Source of the DNA: Roseimicrobium sp. ORNL1
GTDB taxonomy: Bacteria > Verrucomicrobiota > Verrucomicrobiia > Verrucomicrobiales > Verrucomicrobiaceae
Reading direction: 5' to 3'
Length of the DNA stretch: 64,000 nucleotides
Assembly: GCF_011044495.1 (NCBI RefSeq)
Contig: NZ_CP049143.1
Location: 4,774,001 to 4,838,000 of the forward strand
Below the pieces are notes generated by a model that made no database searches, had not been told where the DNA came from, and worked only from the letters and a program-made list of their open reading frames with translations. Position numbers and translations under genes: made by a program. Shown in pieces: positions 37,112 to 45,371 of the stretch. How positions within the stretch are numbered: the first letter of the stretch is position 1; the number at the start of each line of letters is the position of its first letter.

Positions 37112-37136
37112 GGGTGAAGGAAGCTGCTTAATCACA

Positions 37137-37331
37137 CCTAGCGGGAAAATTGGGACAGGACAAGGGGCACTGGCTCAAAGGGAAGGTGAAACGCAAAGCA
37201 GCAAAAGCAGCAAAGGGGTTAATGGTTAGGAGTTAGAGGTTAGGGGAGCTTCCTCTGATGCCGCGCTCTTCACCAACCCTTAACTCACAACATCTAACTC
37301 ATTACCTTTGCTGCTTTCGCTGCTTTGCGTT
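37137..37331. repeat. Intergenic inverted repeat of 'aaacgcaaagcagcaaaagc' type
   Basis: A block at ~37190-37216 (acgcaaagcagcaaaagcag) is inverted at ~37303-37332 (ctttgctgctttcgctgctt). Between them ggttaggagttagaggttagg and its loose inverse (ttaactcacaacatctaact) form a second nested pair. Fragments of the same blocks occur near 2590, 2722 and 31812. Confidence 0.6.
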
Positions 37332-38432
37332 TCAACCCAGCTGCCCTGCCACCACACAAATCTCATCACGATTCCCCGGCAGGTGCGTGGCGCGCACGGG
37401 GCCGGGAGCGAAGTCGCGAATGGCGGTGAGGTTTTCCTTGAGACCGGCGAAGACGGCGCGGTCGTTGATTTTCAGGGTGAGGATGAGGAGGCTGGCGTGG
37501 ACCTGGTCCTGCATCTTTCTCACGAGGCGAATCATCACGGCGGGAGCGAGATTCAGGTCGGAGATGAGGACGTCGGCCTGCGGCGGGAGGAACTCGGGTG
37601 CCACCTCACCGGCGGGCATCTGAAGATGCTTGAAGGGAATGCCTCCTTGCGGAGTGCGGAAGTTCAGCACCCGCGGGTCCATGGCTCCGGGGTCGATGCC
37701 CATGACGCGCATGCCACGCTGCAGGAGCGCATAGCTCGCGCCACCGGGGGCGCTGCCGAGTTCCACGGCGATTTTGCCTCGCAGGGGATGCGTGCCTTTC
37801 GTTTCCAGCCCGGCGAAGGCCAATGCCTGCACCAGCTTCAGCCAGGCGCGTGAGGGAGACTCGATGGGAATGACGGCGCGCGGGATGCCGCCGGGCGAGG
37901 GATTCGAGTGAGCACCGTGCCGATGCCATCCGGCGAAGAACGGCGCGGTGAGATCATCTTCCACGATGACATCCAGCACGGTATCGCCCAACACCGTTTC
38001 GGCATCATCATCCATGGCAACGCCGGCATCGCGCAGGGATTTGAGCAAGCGGGTGCGGAAGGCATCAATGCGGGACCACTCGTCCGTGGGCAGGCCATCT
38101 TCCGGAAATTCGCGAGGGTAGACGTGCAGCTTCAGTGTGTGGGTTTTCAGTTCACCCAGTTTGCTCGCGAGGTCCGCAGCATCCTTGCAGGTGCCGATGG
38201 AGTGGCCACTCATGCGGGCGAAGATGCCGGGCAGCACGAAGTCTGCAGTGGGCGGGACTTCGCACTTCCACGTGATGAGGCCCGGGCGCATGAAGGCGGG
38301 ACGCAGGCCCTCCGGTACGGACTTCGCCTCGTCCTTCAGCGCTTTCTCCCAGCCTTGTTTGCAGGTGGCGAAGACGAAGGGAGCCCTGGCGGCAGGAGCG
38401 GTGTTATCGATGTTTGATGCAGTAGAAGACAT
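37332..38432 (-). CDS. RlmM-like 23S rRNA 2'-O-methyltransferase (THUMP plus FtsJ-type domain)
   Basis: 366 residues. The N-terminal half (~15-170) resembles the RlmM/THUMP region: FVFATCKQGWEKALKDE, GLITWKC, FVLPGIFARMSG. The C-terminal half is a Rossmann-like FtsJ methyltransferase with SAM motif AVELGSAPGGASYALL (~220-235), the motif VLISDLNLAP (~290, catalytic Asp) and LLILTLKIND (~320, catalytic Lys). It probably methylates the ribose of a cytidine in 23S rRNA (the E. coli enzyme modifies C2498). Its length matches RlmM. No operon partner is seen. Confidence 0.88.
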   Translation of the reverse strand: MSSTASNIDNTAPAARAPFVFATCKQGWEKALKDEAKSVPEGLRPAFMRPGLITWKCEVPPTADFVLPGIFARMSGHSIGTCKDAADLASKLGELKTHTLKLHVYPREFPEDGLPTDEWSRIDAFRTRLLKSLRDAGVAMDDDAETVLGDTVLDVIVEDDLTAPFFAGWHRHGAHSNPSPGGIPRAVIPIESPSRAWLKLVQALAFAGLETKGTHPLRGKIAVELGSAPGGASYALLQRGMRVMGIDPGAMDPRVLNFRTPQGGIPFKHLQMPAGEVAPEFLPPQADVLISDLNLAPAVMIRLVRKMQDQVHASLLILTLKINDRAVFAGLKENLTAIRDFAPGPVRATHLPGNRDEICVVAGQLG

Positions 38433-38495
38433 TCCGCTTATGCAGATTTCGAGTGATGAGTGGGTCGTTTGATTTTATCGGCTGCCATCCGGAAA

Positions 38496-38524
38496 CGGGG
38501 GCAGGAATGCCCCCGATCCTTGAG
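38496..38524 (-). repeat. Dispersed palindromic repeat 'gggggcaggaatgccccc'
   Basis: Single copy of the family seen in pairs at 26743/26890 and 48487/48765. The core gggggcaggaatgccccc is an imperfect palindrome, and ccttgag follows. Confidence 0.7.
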
Positions 38525-38568
38525 TGACGGCGCCTCGCGCACCCAAGCTGGTCCATCTAACTTCAGGG

Positions 38569-39357
38569 TCAAACGCCCTTGGTCTTTGCGGCGGTAGCGT
38601 TGGCGGTGGCACCCACCTTGGCCCACTCTTCACGAAGCACGGGTTCGAGGATGGCCTTCCACTCGGCGTAGCCTTTTTCATTCAGGTGCAGTTTGTCCTC
38701 CCGGTAGACTTCTTTGGTGCGGGGCTTGCCGTCCTTGTCCAGCAGGTGGGAGGCAGACTCGACCCAGTGGGACCACTCGTGTTCCTGGCACCAGGCTTCG
38801 AGCTTCTTGTTCAGCGCGGTGACCTTGTCCATCTGGTCGATGCGCTTTTCGGAATACTTCACTGCGTTCACAATCACGCGGGTGTTCGGCAGCTTTTCGT
38901 GGATGAGGTCGAGCACCTTGGTGTAGTCGGCGAAGGCTTCGTCCAGGGTGAGCTTGGCATTGATGTCATTGCTGCCGGTGTAGAGCACGATGACCTTCGG
39001 CTGGTAGCGAGCGATGACGCGGTCGAAATAGACAAGAAGGTCATTCGCCACAGAGCCGCCGAAGCCGCGGTTGATCACGGGGAGGTCGGGGAAGTCGCTC
39101 TTTAGATTCTTCCACAGGCGCACGCTGGAGCTGCCGGTGAAGACAATGCCGCCACGCGGCGGTGGGGTGCTGGAGGATTCCTCCGCATCGAACACGGCGA
39201 TTTCCTTCGCGAACTTCGCCGAGTCCGGGCGCTTCGTGCCGGAGGAGGTGGTGGCAGTGGCAGGCTTGGGAGTTTCAGCGAGAACGGAGGAACCTGCGCC
39301 GAAGGAGACCAGCAGCGCGGAAAGAAGGATGGTTTGCCAGGAGCGAGAGAGATGCAT
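38569..39357 (-). CDS. Secreted SGNH/GDSL-family hydrolase
   Basis: 262 residues with a signal peptide (MHLSRSWQTILLSALLVSFG...SSVLAE). Catalytic blocks are complete: FTGSSSVRLW (~87, catalytic Ser), NRGFGGSVANDLL (~112, Gly of the oxyanion hole), YTGSNDIN (~142, Asn) and EDKLHLNEKGY (~228, Asp and His). In contrast to the SGNH-like domains of the two giant proteins, this enzyme should be active, most likely as a carbohydrate esterase. A short Ala/Thr/Lys tail closes the protein. Confidence 0.9.
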   Translation of the reverse strand: MHLSRSWQTILLSALLVSFGAGSSVLAETPKPATATTSSGTKRPDSAKFAKEIAVFDAEESSSTPPPRGGIVFTGSSSVRLWKNLKSDFPDLPVINRGFGGSVANDLLVYFDRVIARYQPKVIVLYTGSNDINAKLTLDEAFADYTKVLDLIHEKLPNTRVIVNAVKYSEKRIDQMDKVTALNKKLEAWCQEHEWSHWVESASHLLDKDGKPRTKEVYREDKLHLNEKGYAEWKAILEPVLREEWAKVGATANATAAKTKGV

Positions 39358-39631
39358 GACGACGGATGCTAATAGGATGGGTGGATTGTGGCAATGAAAT
39401 CGAGGAGGCTTTGCGGACCGCTAATGGGCGCTGATGCTCGCTAATAAGTGAGTGGCGCCAGGTGATGCGATGTGGGGTGTGGTGGAACGGTTTCTGGAAC
39501 CACTAATGGACACTAATTTTCACTAATGTTTGGGCGAGGGGGCGGTTTGATGGGCCGGGGTGATGGTCTCGTGAATGAACTACTGACCGGAGGAGTGGAG
39601 AAATCACTGGCGGCTGGCCGTGAGAACGCCG
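39358..39631. repeat. Intergenic region with 'ctaatggacactaat' type short repeats
   Basis: Blocks at about 39416-39450 (accgctaatgggcgctgatg...) and 39498-39530 (accactaatggacactaatt...) are degenerate tandem units of a ctaat motif. No gene is supported. Confidence 0.55.
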
Positions 39632-40027
39632 ATGCCCTTGCTGCGTATGCATTCCCTCTATCACCGCCTTGCCCTTGGTCTCATCATCACGGCGGGCATC
39701 ATCAACCTCGCGGGCGCTTTCTTTTCCACGGAAGCGTTTCTGCCGACGGGCATCCGAATTGGCCAGTTGTTGTTGGGATGCGCGTTGTGGGGACTGATCG
39801 TCTGGAAGGTGGCGACCAGCCCAAGAAAGGCAGGCCTGGTGGGAGGCATCTTCTTCACCTGCATGTTCATCTTCCAGACGTACCTCTTCTACTCAGCAGC
39901 GACGAGTCCGGCGGTCCAGCGTCTGCCCGGGGCGGACTACAGCGTGTGGCGCTATTTGTATGGTCGGGTGCCGCTGGCTCTGGCGGCGGTGAGTTGCTTC
40001 TGGTTGAGGAGACTGGCCCGGAAGTAG
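39632..40027 (+). CDS. Four-helix membrane protein, unknown function
   Basis: About 131 residues from ATG 39632 (MPLLRMHSLYHRLALGLIIT); GTG 39620 and ATG 39647 are alternatives. Four hydrophobic segments are visible: LALGLIITAGIINLAGAFF (~16-34), IGQLLLGCALWGLIVW (~45-62), LVGGIFFTCMFIFQTYLFY (~71-89) and PLALAAVSCFWL near the C-terminus. The spacing is reminiscent of small DoxX-like proteins, but no signature is certain. The next small gene starts 26 nt downstream. Confidence 0.72.
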   Translation: MPLLRMHSLYHRLALGLIITAGIINLAGAFFSTEAFLPTGIRIGQLLLGCALWGLIVWKVATSPRKAGLVGGIFFTCMFIFQTYLFYSAATSPAVQRLPGADYSVWRYLYGRVPLALAAVSCFWLRRLARK

Positions 40028-40053
40028 TGTCACATCGCCCTCACGCCACTGAG

Positions 40054-40290
40054 ATGAAGAGAAAACAACTGCTCATTGATCACGGCCGGATGTACCTCTT
40101 GTCGCAAGACGAAGCTGGGCAACTGTTCCTCGAAGTAATGGTCGGAGGGTTGGGCATGATGAACTACGTCATTCCCCTGACAGAGGAAGAAGTGGCGAAG
40201 TATCGGGCCAATGGCAAAGAGGAACTAGACTTGATTGCCCTCAAGGTCTGCAAAGACTGGGGAGACTATCGATCACGCAGGGTGAAGTGA
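40054..40290 (+). CDS. Small hypothetical protein
   Basis: 78 residues from ATG 40054 (MKRKQLLIDHGRMYLLSQDE). The frame is open upstream on top of the membrane-protein gene, but that part is a shadow. The sequence looks like a compact soluble protein: alternating strand-like segments, then LTEEEVAKYRANGKEELDLI, a helix. It is similar in style to small phage or toxin-immunity proteins, but no family is recognised. It follows the 39632 gene by 26 nt. Confidence 0.65.
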   Translation: MKRKQLLIDHGRMYLLSQDEAGQLFLEVMVGGLGMMNYVIPLTEEEVAKYRANGKEELDLIALKVCKDWGDYRSRRVK

Positions 40291-40344
40291 GTTGGGCCTC
40301 TTCGGGCAGGCAGGAAAACCCGCCCGCCGCCGCTGCAGGGCGCC

Positions 40345-40797
40345 TCAGCCAAGGTGAGGGTACGGGTTGTCCAGCGTCGCATGAGCGAACGGGCTATCTG
40401 CCGCCCTGCGCATGGCCAGGGCTACATCGAAATCGGCGCCCATCAACGGGAGCAGGATTTCCGGCGAATCATGCTCCTCAGCCGACTCGCAGTTCACTGT
40501 GCCGCCACAAAACGTGGCAAGGTAATATGCCATCCGGGCTGCCAGATACTGGTGTCTCGACTCGACGCATAGAACGAGAGGCGACTCCTGATACGGACTC
40601 ACATCCACAATCTCGTCTAAGCATTCACGGTTTTGGACGTAAAGGTCCGTCCAAGTACGAGATGCTGGATGATGAGCATTGCCGTCTGTATCCACATTCT
40701 GCCCATCTTTCCATAGGAAGGCGATGACCGTTGAGACGTTCGGTCGCTCACCCGGGGCTGTGATGTAGATGGTAGGCACAGCGCGAAGTTGAACCAA
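40345..40797 (-). CDS. Hypothetical protein
   Basis: 150 residues from ATG 40797 (MVQLRAVPTIYITAPGERPN). No signal peptide or membrane segment is seen. A hydrophobic core block PLVLCVESRHQYLAARMAYY (~73-92) precedes an acidic block (ESAEEHDSPEILLPLMGADF). Codon and amino-acid use look coding, unlike the overlapping frames. Family unknown. It is convergent with the 40054 gene. Confidence 0.62.
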   Translation of the reverse strand: MVQLRAVPTIYITAPGERPNVSTVIAFLWKDGQNVDTDGNAHHPASRTWTDLYVQNRECLDEIVDVSPYQESPLVLCVESRHQYLAARMAYYLATFCGGTVNCESAEEHDSPEILLPLMGADFDVALAMRRAADSPFAHATLDNPYPHLG

Positions 40798-41254
40798 GGG
40801 CCAGTCAGTTCAACAGCAGAGCGCTGACGGACGGGTAAGAAAACCCGCCGGACGCTGTCCGGTCAGGAGACCCGACTTCCCCATGTGCGTCAGGATAAGG
40901 GAGGGGGGACCGTAGCCGCATCCAACAGGGATCACGGTCTGTTTTCATCTGGCAGGTAGAAGGCACGCTTTGTGTCGTGGAGTGCGTGTGGCAGGCGTTC
41001 GCGCGACACCGCTTTTCATCGTTTACTCGGAGAGGATGAGGGTCATGGAGCGCGGTTGTGACCGTTATTGGTCAGACCGGAGGTCTAACATCCACTGTCA
41101 GGCGAGGACGCCTAACCTCCTTCCCTCTCCCCCACCCTCTCAAATTCCTTTCGCAGCGCTGAAATTCTTCTTGCAAATACCCCATTCGATGGCTTTTTCC
41201 CGGCTCCACAAAACGGAAACCTGACCGCCAGGTTGGCGGAATTCAAACCATCTA
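40798..41254. repeat. Intergenic region with one composite REP repeat; rpsO leader
   Basis: 457 bp with no gene. A plus-orientation copy of the composite REP element lies at 41068-41122 (ggtcagaccggaggtctaac ... tcaggcgaggacgcctaac). Sequence 41150-41254 should hold the rpsO promoter and leader; no certain -35/-10 pair was found. Confidence 0.6.
41068..41122 (+). repeat. Composite REP element, copy a
   Basis: Two adjacent hairpins: ggtcagaccggaggtctaac, then a ~6-nt spacer, then gtcaggcgaggacgcctaac. Five other full copies and one half copy lie between 44.0 and 48.4 kb. Confidence 0.8.
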
Positions 41255-41515
41255 ATGAGCCAAGCCGCAACCACCGATACGAAGCCCTTCCAGATCCATG
41301 AGAAGGACACCGGAAGTGCAGACGTGCAGATCGTGCGCCTGACTGACCGCATCAACCATCTCACCGAGCACCTCGGCACGCACTCCAAGGATCATGCGTC
41401 CCGTCGCGGTCTCCTCATGATGGTCGCGCGCCGCCGTAAACTGCTCGACTACCTCAAGCGTACCGAGGAGCCGCGCTACACCTCTATCCTCAAGGCGCTC
41501 AAGCTGCGCCGCTAA
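41255..41515 (+). CDS. rpsO: 30S ribosomal protein S15
   Basis: 86 residues from ATG 41255. The protein binds the central domain of 16S rRNA early in assembly of the small subunit. Typical S15 blocks are present: [20 protein letters not shown] (~22-41), [19 protein letters not shown] (~45-63) and [20 protein letters not shown] (~65-84). The length is normal. It is followed by a strong terminator and by pnp, the usual bacterial gene order. Confidence 0.97.
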   Translation: MSQAATTDTKPFQIHEKDTGSADVQIVRLTDRINHLTEHLGTHSKDHASRRGLLMMVARRRKLLDYLKRTEEPRYTSILKALKLRR

Positions 41516-41523
41516 ACTTTGCC

Positions 41524-41558
41524 GAAAGGCGGAACTTTCACCGGTTCCGCCTTTTTTG
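41524..41558 (+). terminator. Rho-independent terminator after rpsO
   Basis: Stem aaaggcggaac (41525-41535) pairs with gttccgccttt (41544-41554), followed by a T-run. It should reduce read-through into pnp. Confidence 0.9.
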
Positions 41559-41863
41559 CTTTGTGAGGATCGATGTCCGGCGGGCAGTTCCCTGCCCAGG
41601 CAGCATCGCATTTCCGCCTGCTGTCCCCCTCGCCCGGACGCCCGTATTGACTTGATCTCAAGACAACGCGGAACCCCTCGGTGCAGGCCTATCATGCCTG
41701 CCCGTACCCCCACGCCTCTGGCACCCGGCACTCGTCCAGCCAAACCCCACTCAGTGAGTTCATACGACCCGCTCGCGCACGTACACGCGTGAGCCCCCAT
41801 GGACCGCCGGAGGCACCACCCGAGCAAGACAGACAACACAGAACATCAGAAAGTAATTTCCCT
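41559..41863 (+). promoter_or_regulatory. pnp leader region with a hairpin
   Basis: A ~305-bp leader. A branched stem can form at 41571-41608: cgatg (41571) with catcg (41604), and inside it gggcag (41582) with ctgccc (41592). In E. coli a pnp leader hairpin is cut by RNase III for PNPase autoregulation; a similar role here is only inferred. A possible -35-like ttgact occurs at 41646. Confidence 0.5.
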
Positions 41864-44002
41864 ATGGCAATCCATAACATCACCGCAAGCCTTCCCGGCG
41901 GCGACATCTTTATCGAAACCGGCAAGCTGGCCAAGCTCGCTGACGGCGCCGTGACCGTGCGCCTCGGAGACACCATCGTCATCGTCACCGCCGTGTCCGC
42001 CACGAAGGTGAAGGAAGGCCAGGACTTCTTCCCCCTCTCCGTCGAGTACAAGGAAAAGGCCGCAGCCGCCGGCAAGTTCCCTGGTGGCTACTTCAAGCGT
42101 GAAGGCCGCCCCACGGAAAAGGAAATCCTCACCTGCCGCATGACGGACCGCCCGCTGCGCCCGCTCTTCCCGAAGGGCTACTACTTCGACACCCAGGTCG
42201 TCGCTCTTCTTCTGAGCGCGGATGGTGAAAACGACTCCGACATCCTCGCGATCAACGGCGCCTCCGCCGCGCTGTGCGTGTCTGACATTCCCTTCGCCGG
42301 CCCCGTGGGCGCCGTGCGTGTGGGCCGCGTGAATGGCCAGTTCGTGGTGAACCCCACGCACGCCCTCCGCGCCAAGAGCGACCTCGACCTCGTGTACGTG
42401 GGCAACAAGACCGACGTCATCATGATCGAAGGCGCCGCCCAGGAGCTGCCTGAGGCCGACTTCATCGCCGCCCTCGCCTTCGCGCAGGAGCAGGTGCAGG
42501 TGCTCGTGGCTGCGCAGGAGCAGCTCGCTGCCCTCGCCGGAAAAGAGAAGCGCCAGGTGAACCTCATGCTGGTGAAGGATGAGCTTCTGGAAATCGCCTA
42601 CGAAGTGGCCGGCAGCCGCATCGAAGGCGCGCTCTACCGCCCCAGCAAAATCGAACGCAGCAAGGCCGTCGGCGCCCTGCGTGACGAAGTGGAAGCCGCC
42701 ATCAAGGCGAAGTATCCCGAAGCCGGTGCTTTCGAAATCAGCCAGGCCTTCGACTACCTGCAGAAGAAAGCCTTCCGCATCTCCATCCTGGACAAGCAGT
42801 CCCGCTGCGACGGCCGCGCGATCGACCAGCTGCGCAACATCAGCGGCGAAGTGGGTCTCATCCCCCGCTCGCACGGTTCCGCCCTCTTCGCCCGTGGCGA
42901 AACGCAGGCGCTGGCTCTGGCCACGCTCGCTCCCCTCGACGAAGCCCAGGAGCTCGACACCTATGCTGGTGGCGAAGACACGAAGCGCTTCATCCTGCAC
43001 TACAACTTCCCTCCCTTCAGCGTGGGTGAAACCGGTCGCTTCGGTGGCCAGAACCGTCGTGAAATCGGTCACGGCGCCCTCGCCGAGCGCTCCGTGGAGC
43101 CGGTTGTTCCTTCTCCCGAAGACTTCCCCTACGCCGTGCGCGTGTCCAGCGAAGTGATGGAATCGAATGGTTCCACCTCCATGGCCTCCGTTTGCTCCGG
43201 CGTCATGGCCCTGCTCGACGCCGGTGTGCCGCTCAAGCGCCCCGTCGCTGGCATCAGCGTGGGTCTCGTGAGCGAGTTCGACGCGAATGACAAGATGTCC
43301 CGCTACCTCACGATGCTCGACATCTTGGGCAGCGAAGACCACTTCGGCGACATGGACTTCAAGCTTTGCGGCACCGACCTCGGCGTCACCGGCTTCCAGC
43401 TCGACCTCAAGCTTCCCGGCATCCCGCTCAGCATCCTGAACGAAGCCATCGCGAAGGCGAAGGTCGGCCGCACGGACATCCTCGCCATCATGAACCAGGC
43501 GATCAGCGAAGTGAAGCCGCTCAGCAGCTTCGCTCCCCGTATCGAGAAGACGAAGATCAACCCCGACAAGATCGGTGAGCTCATCGGACCTGGCGGCAAG
43601 AACATCAAGGCCATCCAGGCCGAGTCCGGTGCTGACATCAGCATCAACGACGACGGCACCGTGCTCATCTACGCCTCCTCCAAGGAAGCGCTCGAGCGCG
43701 CGCTGGAACTCGTCAACAACACCGTGGGCGAAGTCGAAGTGGGCCGTGTGTACACGGGCCGCATCGTCAGCACCACGAACTTCGGCGCCTTCATGTCACT
43801 TGGTGGCAAGAAGGACGGCCTCATCCACATCTCCGAACTCGCCGACCACCGCGTCGAGCGCGTGGAAGACGTGGTGCGCACCGGTGACACCGTCACCGCG
43901 AAGTGCATCGGCGTGGATGACAAGGGCCGCGTGAAGATGAGCCGCAAGGCCGTGCTGAAGGACAAGGACGCCGCGGCGAAAGCCGAGGCAGGCGCCGCCT
44001 AG
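41864..44002 (+). CDS. pnp: Polyribonucleotide nucleotidyltransferase (PNPase)
   Basis: 712 residues from ATG 41864 (MAIHNITASLPGGDIFIETG); the upstream open frame is leader. It degrades RNA 3'-5' by phosphorolysis as a trimer. Two RNase PH domains are present: the first at ~1-220 with FKREGRPTEKEILTCRMTDR, the second at ~305-540 with GTETQ-like RGETQALALATL and FGDMDFKLCGTDLGVTGFQL. An all-alpha linker separates them. A KH domain (~560-620, IGELIGPGGKNIKAIQAESG) and an S1 domain (~625-695, VYTGRIVSTTNFGAFMSLGG) follow. All parts have the usual order and length. Standard housekeeping gene downstream of rpsO. Confidence 0.97.
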   Translation: MAIHNITASLPGGDIFIETGKLAKLADGAVTVRLGDTIVIVTAVSATKVKEGQDFFPLSVEYKEKAAAAGKFPGGYFKREGRPTEKEILTCRMTDRPLRPLFPKGYYFDTQVVALLLSADGENDSDILAINGASAALCVSDIPFAGPVGAVRVGRVNGQFVVNPTHALRAKSDLDLVYVGNKTDVIMIEGAAQELPEADFIAALAFAQEQVQVLVAAQEQLAALAGKEKRQVNLMLVKDELLEIAYEVAGSRIEGALYRPSKIERSKAVGALRDEVEAAIKAKYPEAGAFEISQAFDYLQKKAFRISILDKQSRCDGRAIDQLRNISGEVGLIPRSHGSALFARGETQALALATLAPLDEAQELDTYAGGEDTKRFILHYNFPPFSVGETGRFGGQNRREIGHGALAERSVEPVVPSPEDFPYAVRVSSEVMESNGSTSMASVCSGVMALLDAGVPLKRPVAGISVGLVSEFDANDKMSRYLTMLDILGSEDHFGDMDFKLCGTDLGVTGFQLDLKLPGIPLSILNEAIAKAKVGRTDILAIMNQAISEVKPLSSFAPRIEKTKINPDKIGELIGPGGKNIKAIQAESGADISINDDGTVLIYASSKEALERALELVNNTVGEVEVGRVYTGRIVSTTNFGAFMSLGGKKDGLIHISELADHRVERVEDVVRTGDTVTAKCIGVDDKGRVKMSRKAVLKDKDAAAKAEAGAA

Positions 44003-44033
44003 TCGAGCATTTTAGTTCCACCGTTACCATTTG

Positions 44034-44066
44034 GAAGAAGCAGGCAGCGATGCCTGCTTCTTTTGT
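44034..44066 (+). terminator. Rho-independent terminator after pnp
   Basis: Perfect 11-bp stem agaagcaggca (44036-44046) / tgcctgcttct (44051-44061), loop gcga, then tttgttt. Confidence 0.92.
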
Positions 44067-44078
44067 TTGGCATTCAGA

Positions 44079-44285
44079 CAGGAGGTTAGGCGTCCCGCCT
44101 GACAGCGGATGTTAGACCTCCGGTCTGACCAAAGTCAAAAGGAGCATGCACCGCAGACATCGCTCTTTGCGGTATGCCTCCGAAATGCTATGCACCACTG
44201 GTCATGTAATGAAACGGACCAATAGAGCGAATGGTCAGACCGGAGGTCTAACCCCCACTGTCAGGCGGGGACGCCTAACCTCCTT
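44079..44285. repeat. Left REP cluster (BIME-like) next to the transposase gene
   Basis: A minus-orientation composite REP (44079-44133) and a plus-orientation one (44232-44285) face away from a ~98-bp spacer. The spacer shares blocks such as cgcagacatcg and atgcaccactggtcatgt with the spacer of the right cluster (45042-45257). The right end touches the transposase stop codon at 44291. Confidence 0.8.
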
Positions 44286-44290
44286 CGCAA

Positions 44291-44962
44291 TCACCTCCCC
44301 GGTTCCCGGAAGCCCCACCCGAGCCTCGCCCACTCCGGATTTTCCCATCGGTGCCACTGGTCCTTTGCCAGGCCTGCTTTGGCGGGATTGTTGCCAATGT
44401 ACTGCACCACACGCGCCAGATGCCGGGCATCACGTACGATGGTGTCATAACTCTCTTGAATCCACACGTTGCCCTGCATGGACAGCAGCTTGTTGATTTC
44501 ATGCGAGGAGAATCCTTTCCAGGACTGCATCACGACCTCCATCTCGTGACCAAGAAGAGGACGGAACGCCGCATGCACGTGATTCGGCATCACACAACAG
44601 GCACCCAAATCGTACCGTTTGCCATGAAAGTGCAGCAGAGCGTTGAGCATCATCGTGGCGATGTCCCGGCGAGCCAGCCAGCAGTTCCCGTGGCCAGCGT
44701 CGAGCCACGATTCCACTTTGCGCATGACCTCTCGCCGGCGTTCCTCATAGTCCTCCGGTGAGTTGGTCTCCGCCTGCGCAAGCTGACTTGTAAGAACACG
44801 CAACTCCCTGAGCTTTTCTTGAGGAAGGGAGTCTCCGAGATGGAAGGTAACGAAGTAGGTCGCACCATCCTGAGTCCAGTGAGGCAGATGCCGCCGGCTG
44901 CGTTTGACCGGGCGAGTCGGATCAAAAGGCTGAAAACCAGGGGGACCGGAGATAAATTCCAC
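44291..44962 (-). CDS. REP-associated tyrosine transposase (RAYT, IS200/Y1-like)
   Basis: 223 residues. This is a single-strand transposase of the HUH Y1 type that acts on REP palindromes. The HUH motif is in CVMPNHVHAAF (~122-132), and the catalytic Tyr is most likely in WIQESYDTIVRDARHL (~169), followed by the typical VQYIGNNPAKAGL. The N-terminal block RRHLPHWTQDGATYFVTFHL is characteristic of RAYTs. The gene is enclosed by composite REP clusters on both sides, as expected for this family. It looks complete and is likely the factor that spread this REP family. RAYTs usually do not move as simple insertion sequences. Confidence 0.9.
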   Translation of the reverse strand: MEFISGPPGFQPFDPTRPVKRSRRHLPHWTQDGATYFVTFHLGDSLPQEKLRELRVLTSQLAQAETNSPEDYEERRREVMRKVESWLDAGHGNCWLARRDIATMMLNALLHFHGKRYDLGACCVMPNHVHAAFRPLLGHEMEVVMQSWKGFSSHEINKLLSMQGNVWIQESYDTIVRDARHLARVVQYIGNNPAKAGLAKDQWHRWENPEWARLGWGFREPGR

Positions 44963-45018
44963 AGGATTGGGATCATCACGCGAAGGATATTTGTCAACGG
45001 AATGGACGAATGCGTTTC

Positions 45019-45257
45019 TGGTCAGACCGGAGGTCTAAGCCAGGAGGTTAGGCGTCCCGCCTGACAGCGGATGTTAGACCTCCGGTCTGACCAAAAGGTG
45101 AAAAGCACCCTGCGTCGCAGACATCGAGCTCTGCCGGACGCCACCAGGGCGCCATGCACCACTAGTCATGTCATGTCGTGCAGCGGAATAGACGAATGCG
45201 TTACTGGTCAGACCGGAGGTCTAACATCCACTGTCAGGCGGGGACGCCTAACCTACT
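45019..45257. repeat. Right REP cluster next to the transposase gene
   Basis: A half element in plus orientation (45020-45039) is followed by a full minus copy (45042-45095), a ~109-bp spacer and a full plus copy (45205-45257). The flank 'gacgaatgcgtt.ctggtcag' occurs before both the half element and the last copy, so this cluster grew by duplication. The spacer is homologous to that in the left cluster. The region up to the 45372 gene holds no other feature. Confidence 0.8.
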
Positions 45258-45371
45258 TAGCTGCATTTCGGGCAAACCTCTGCTTCCCCCTTCCCACACT
45301 CTCGCTAAGGTCACACTTCCGTTTTCCGCTCACGCCTCGCTTTCGCTTCCGCTTCCTTTCTCACCTGCTTG

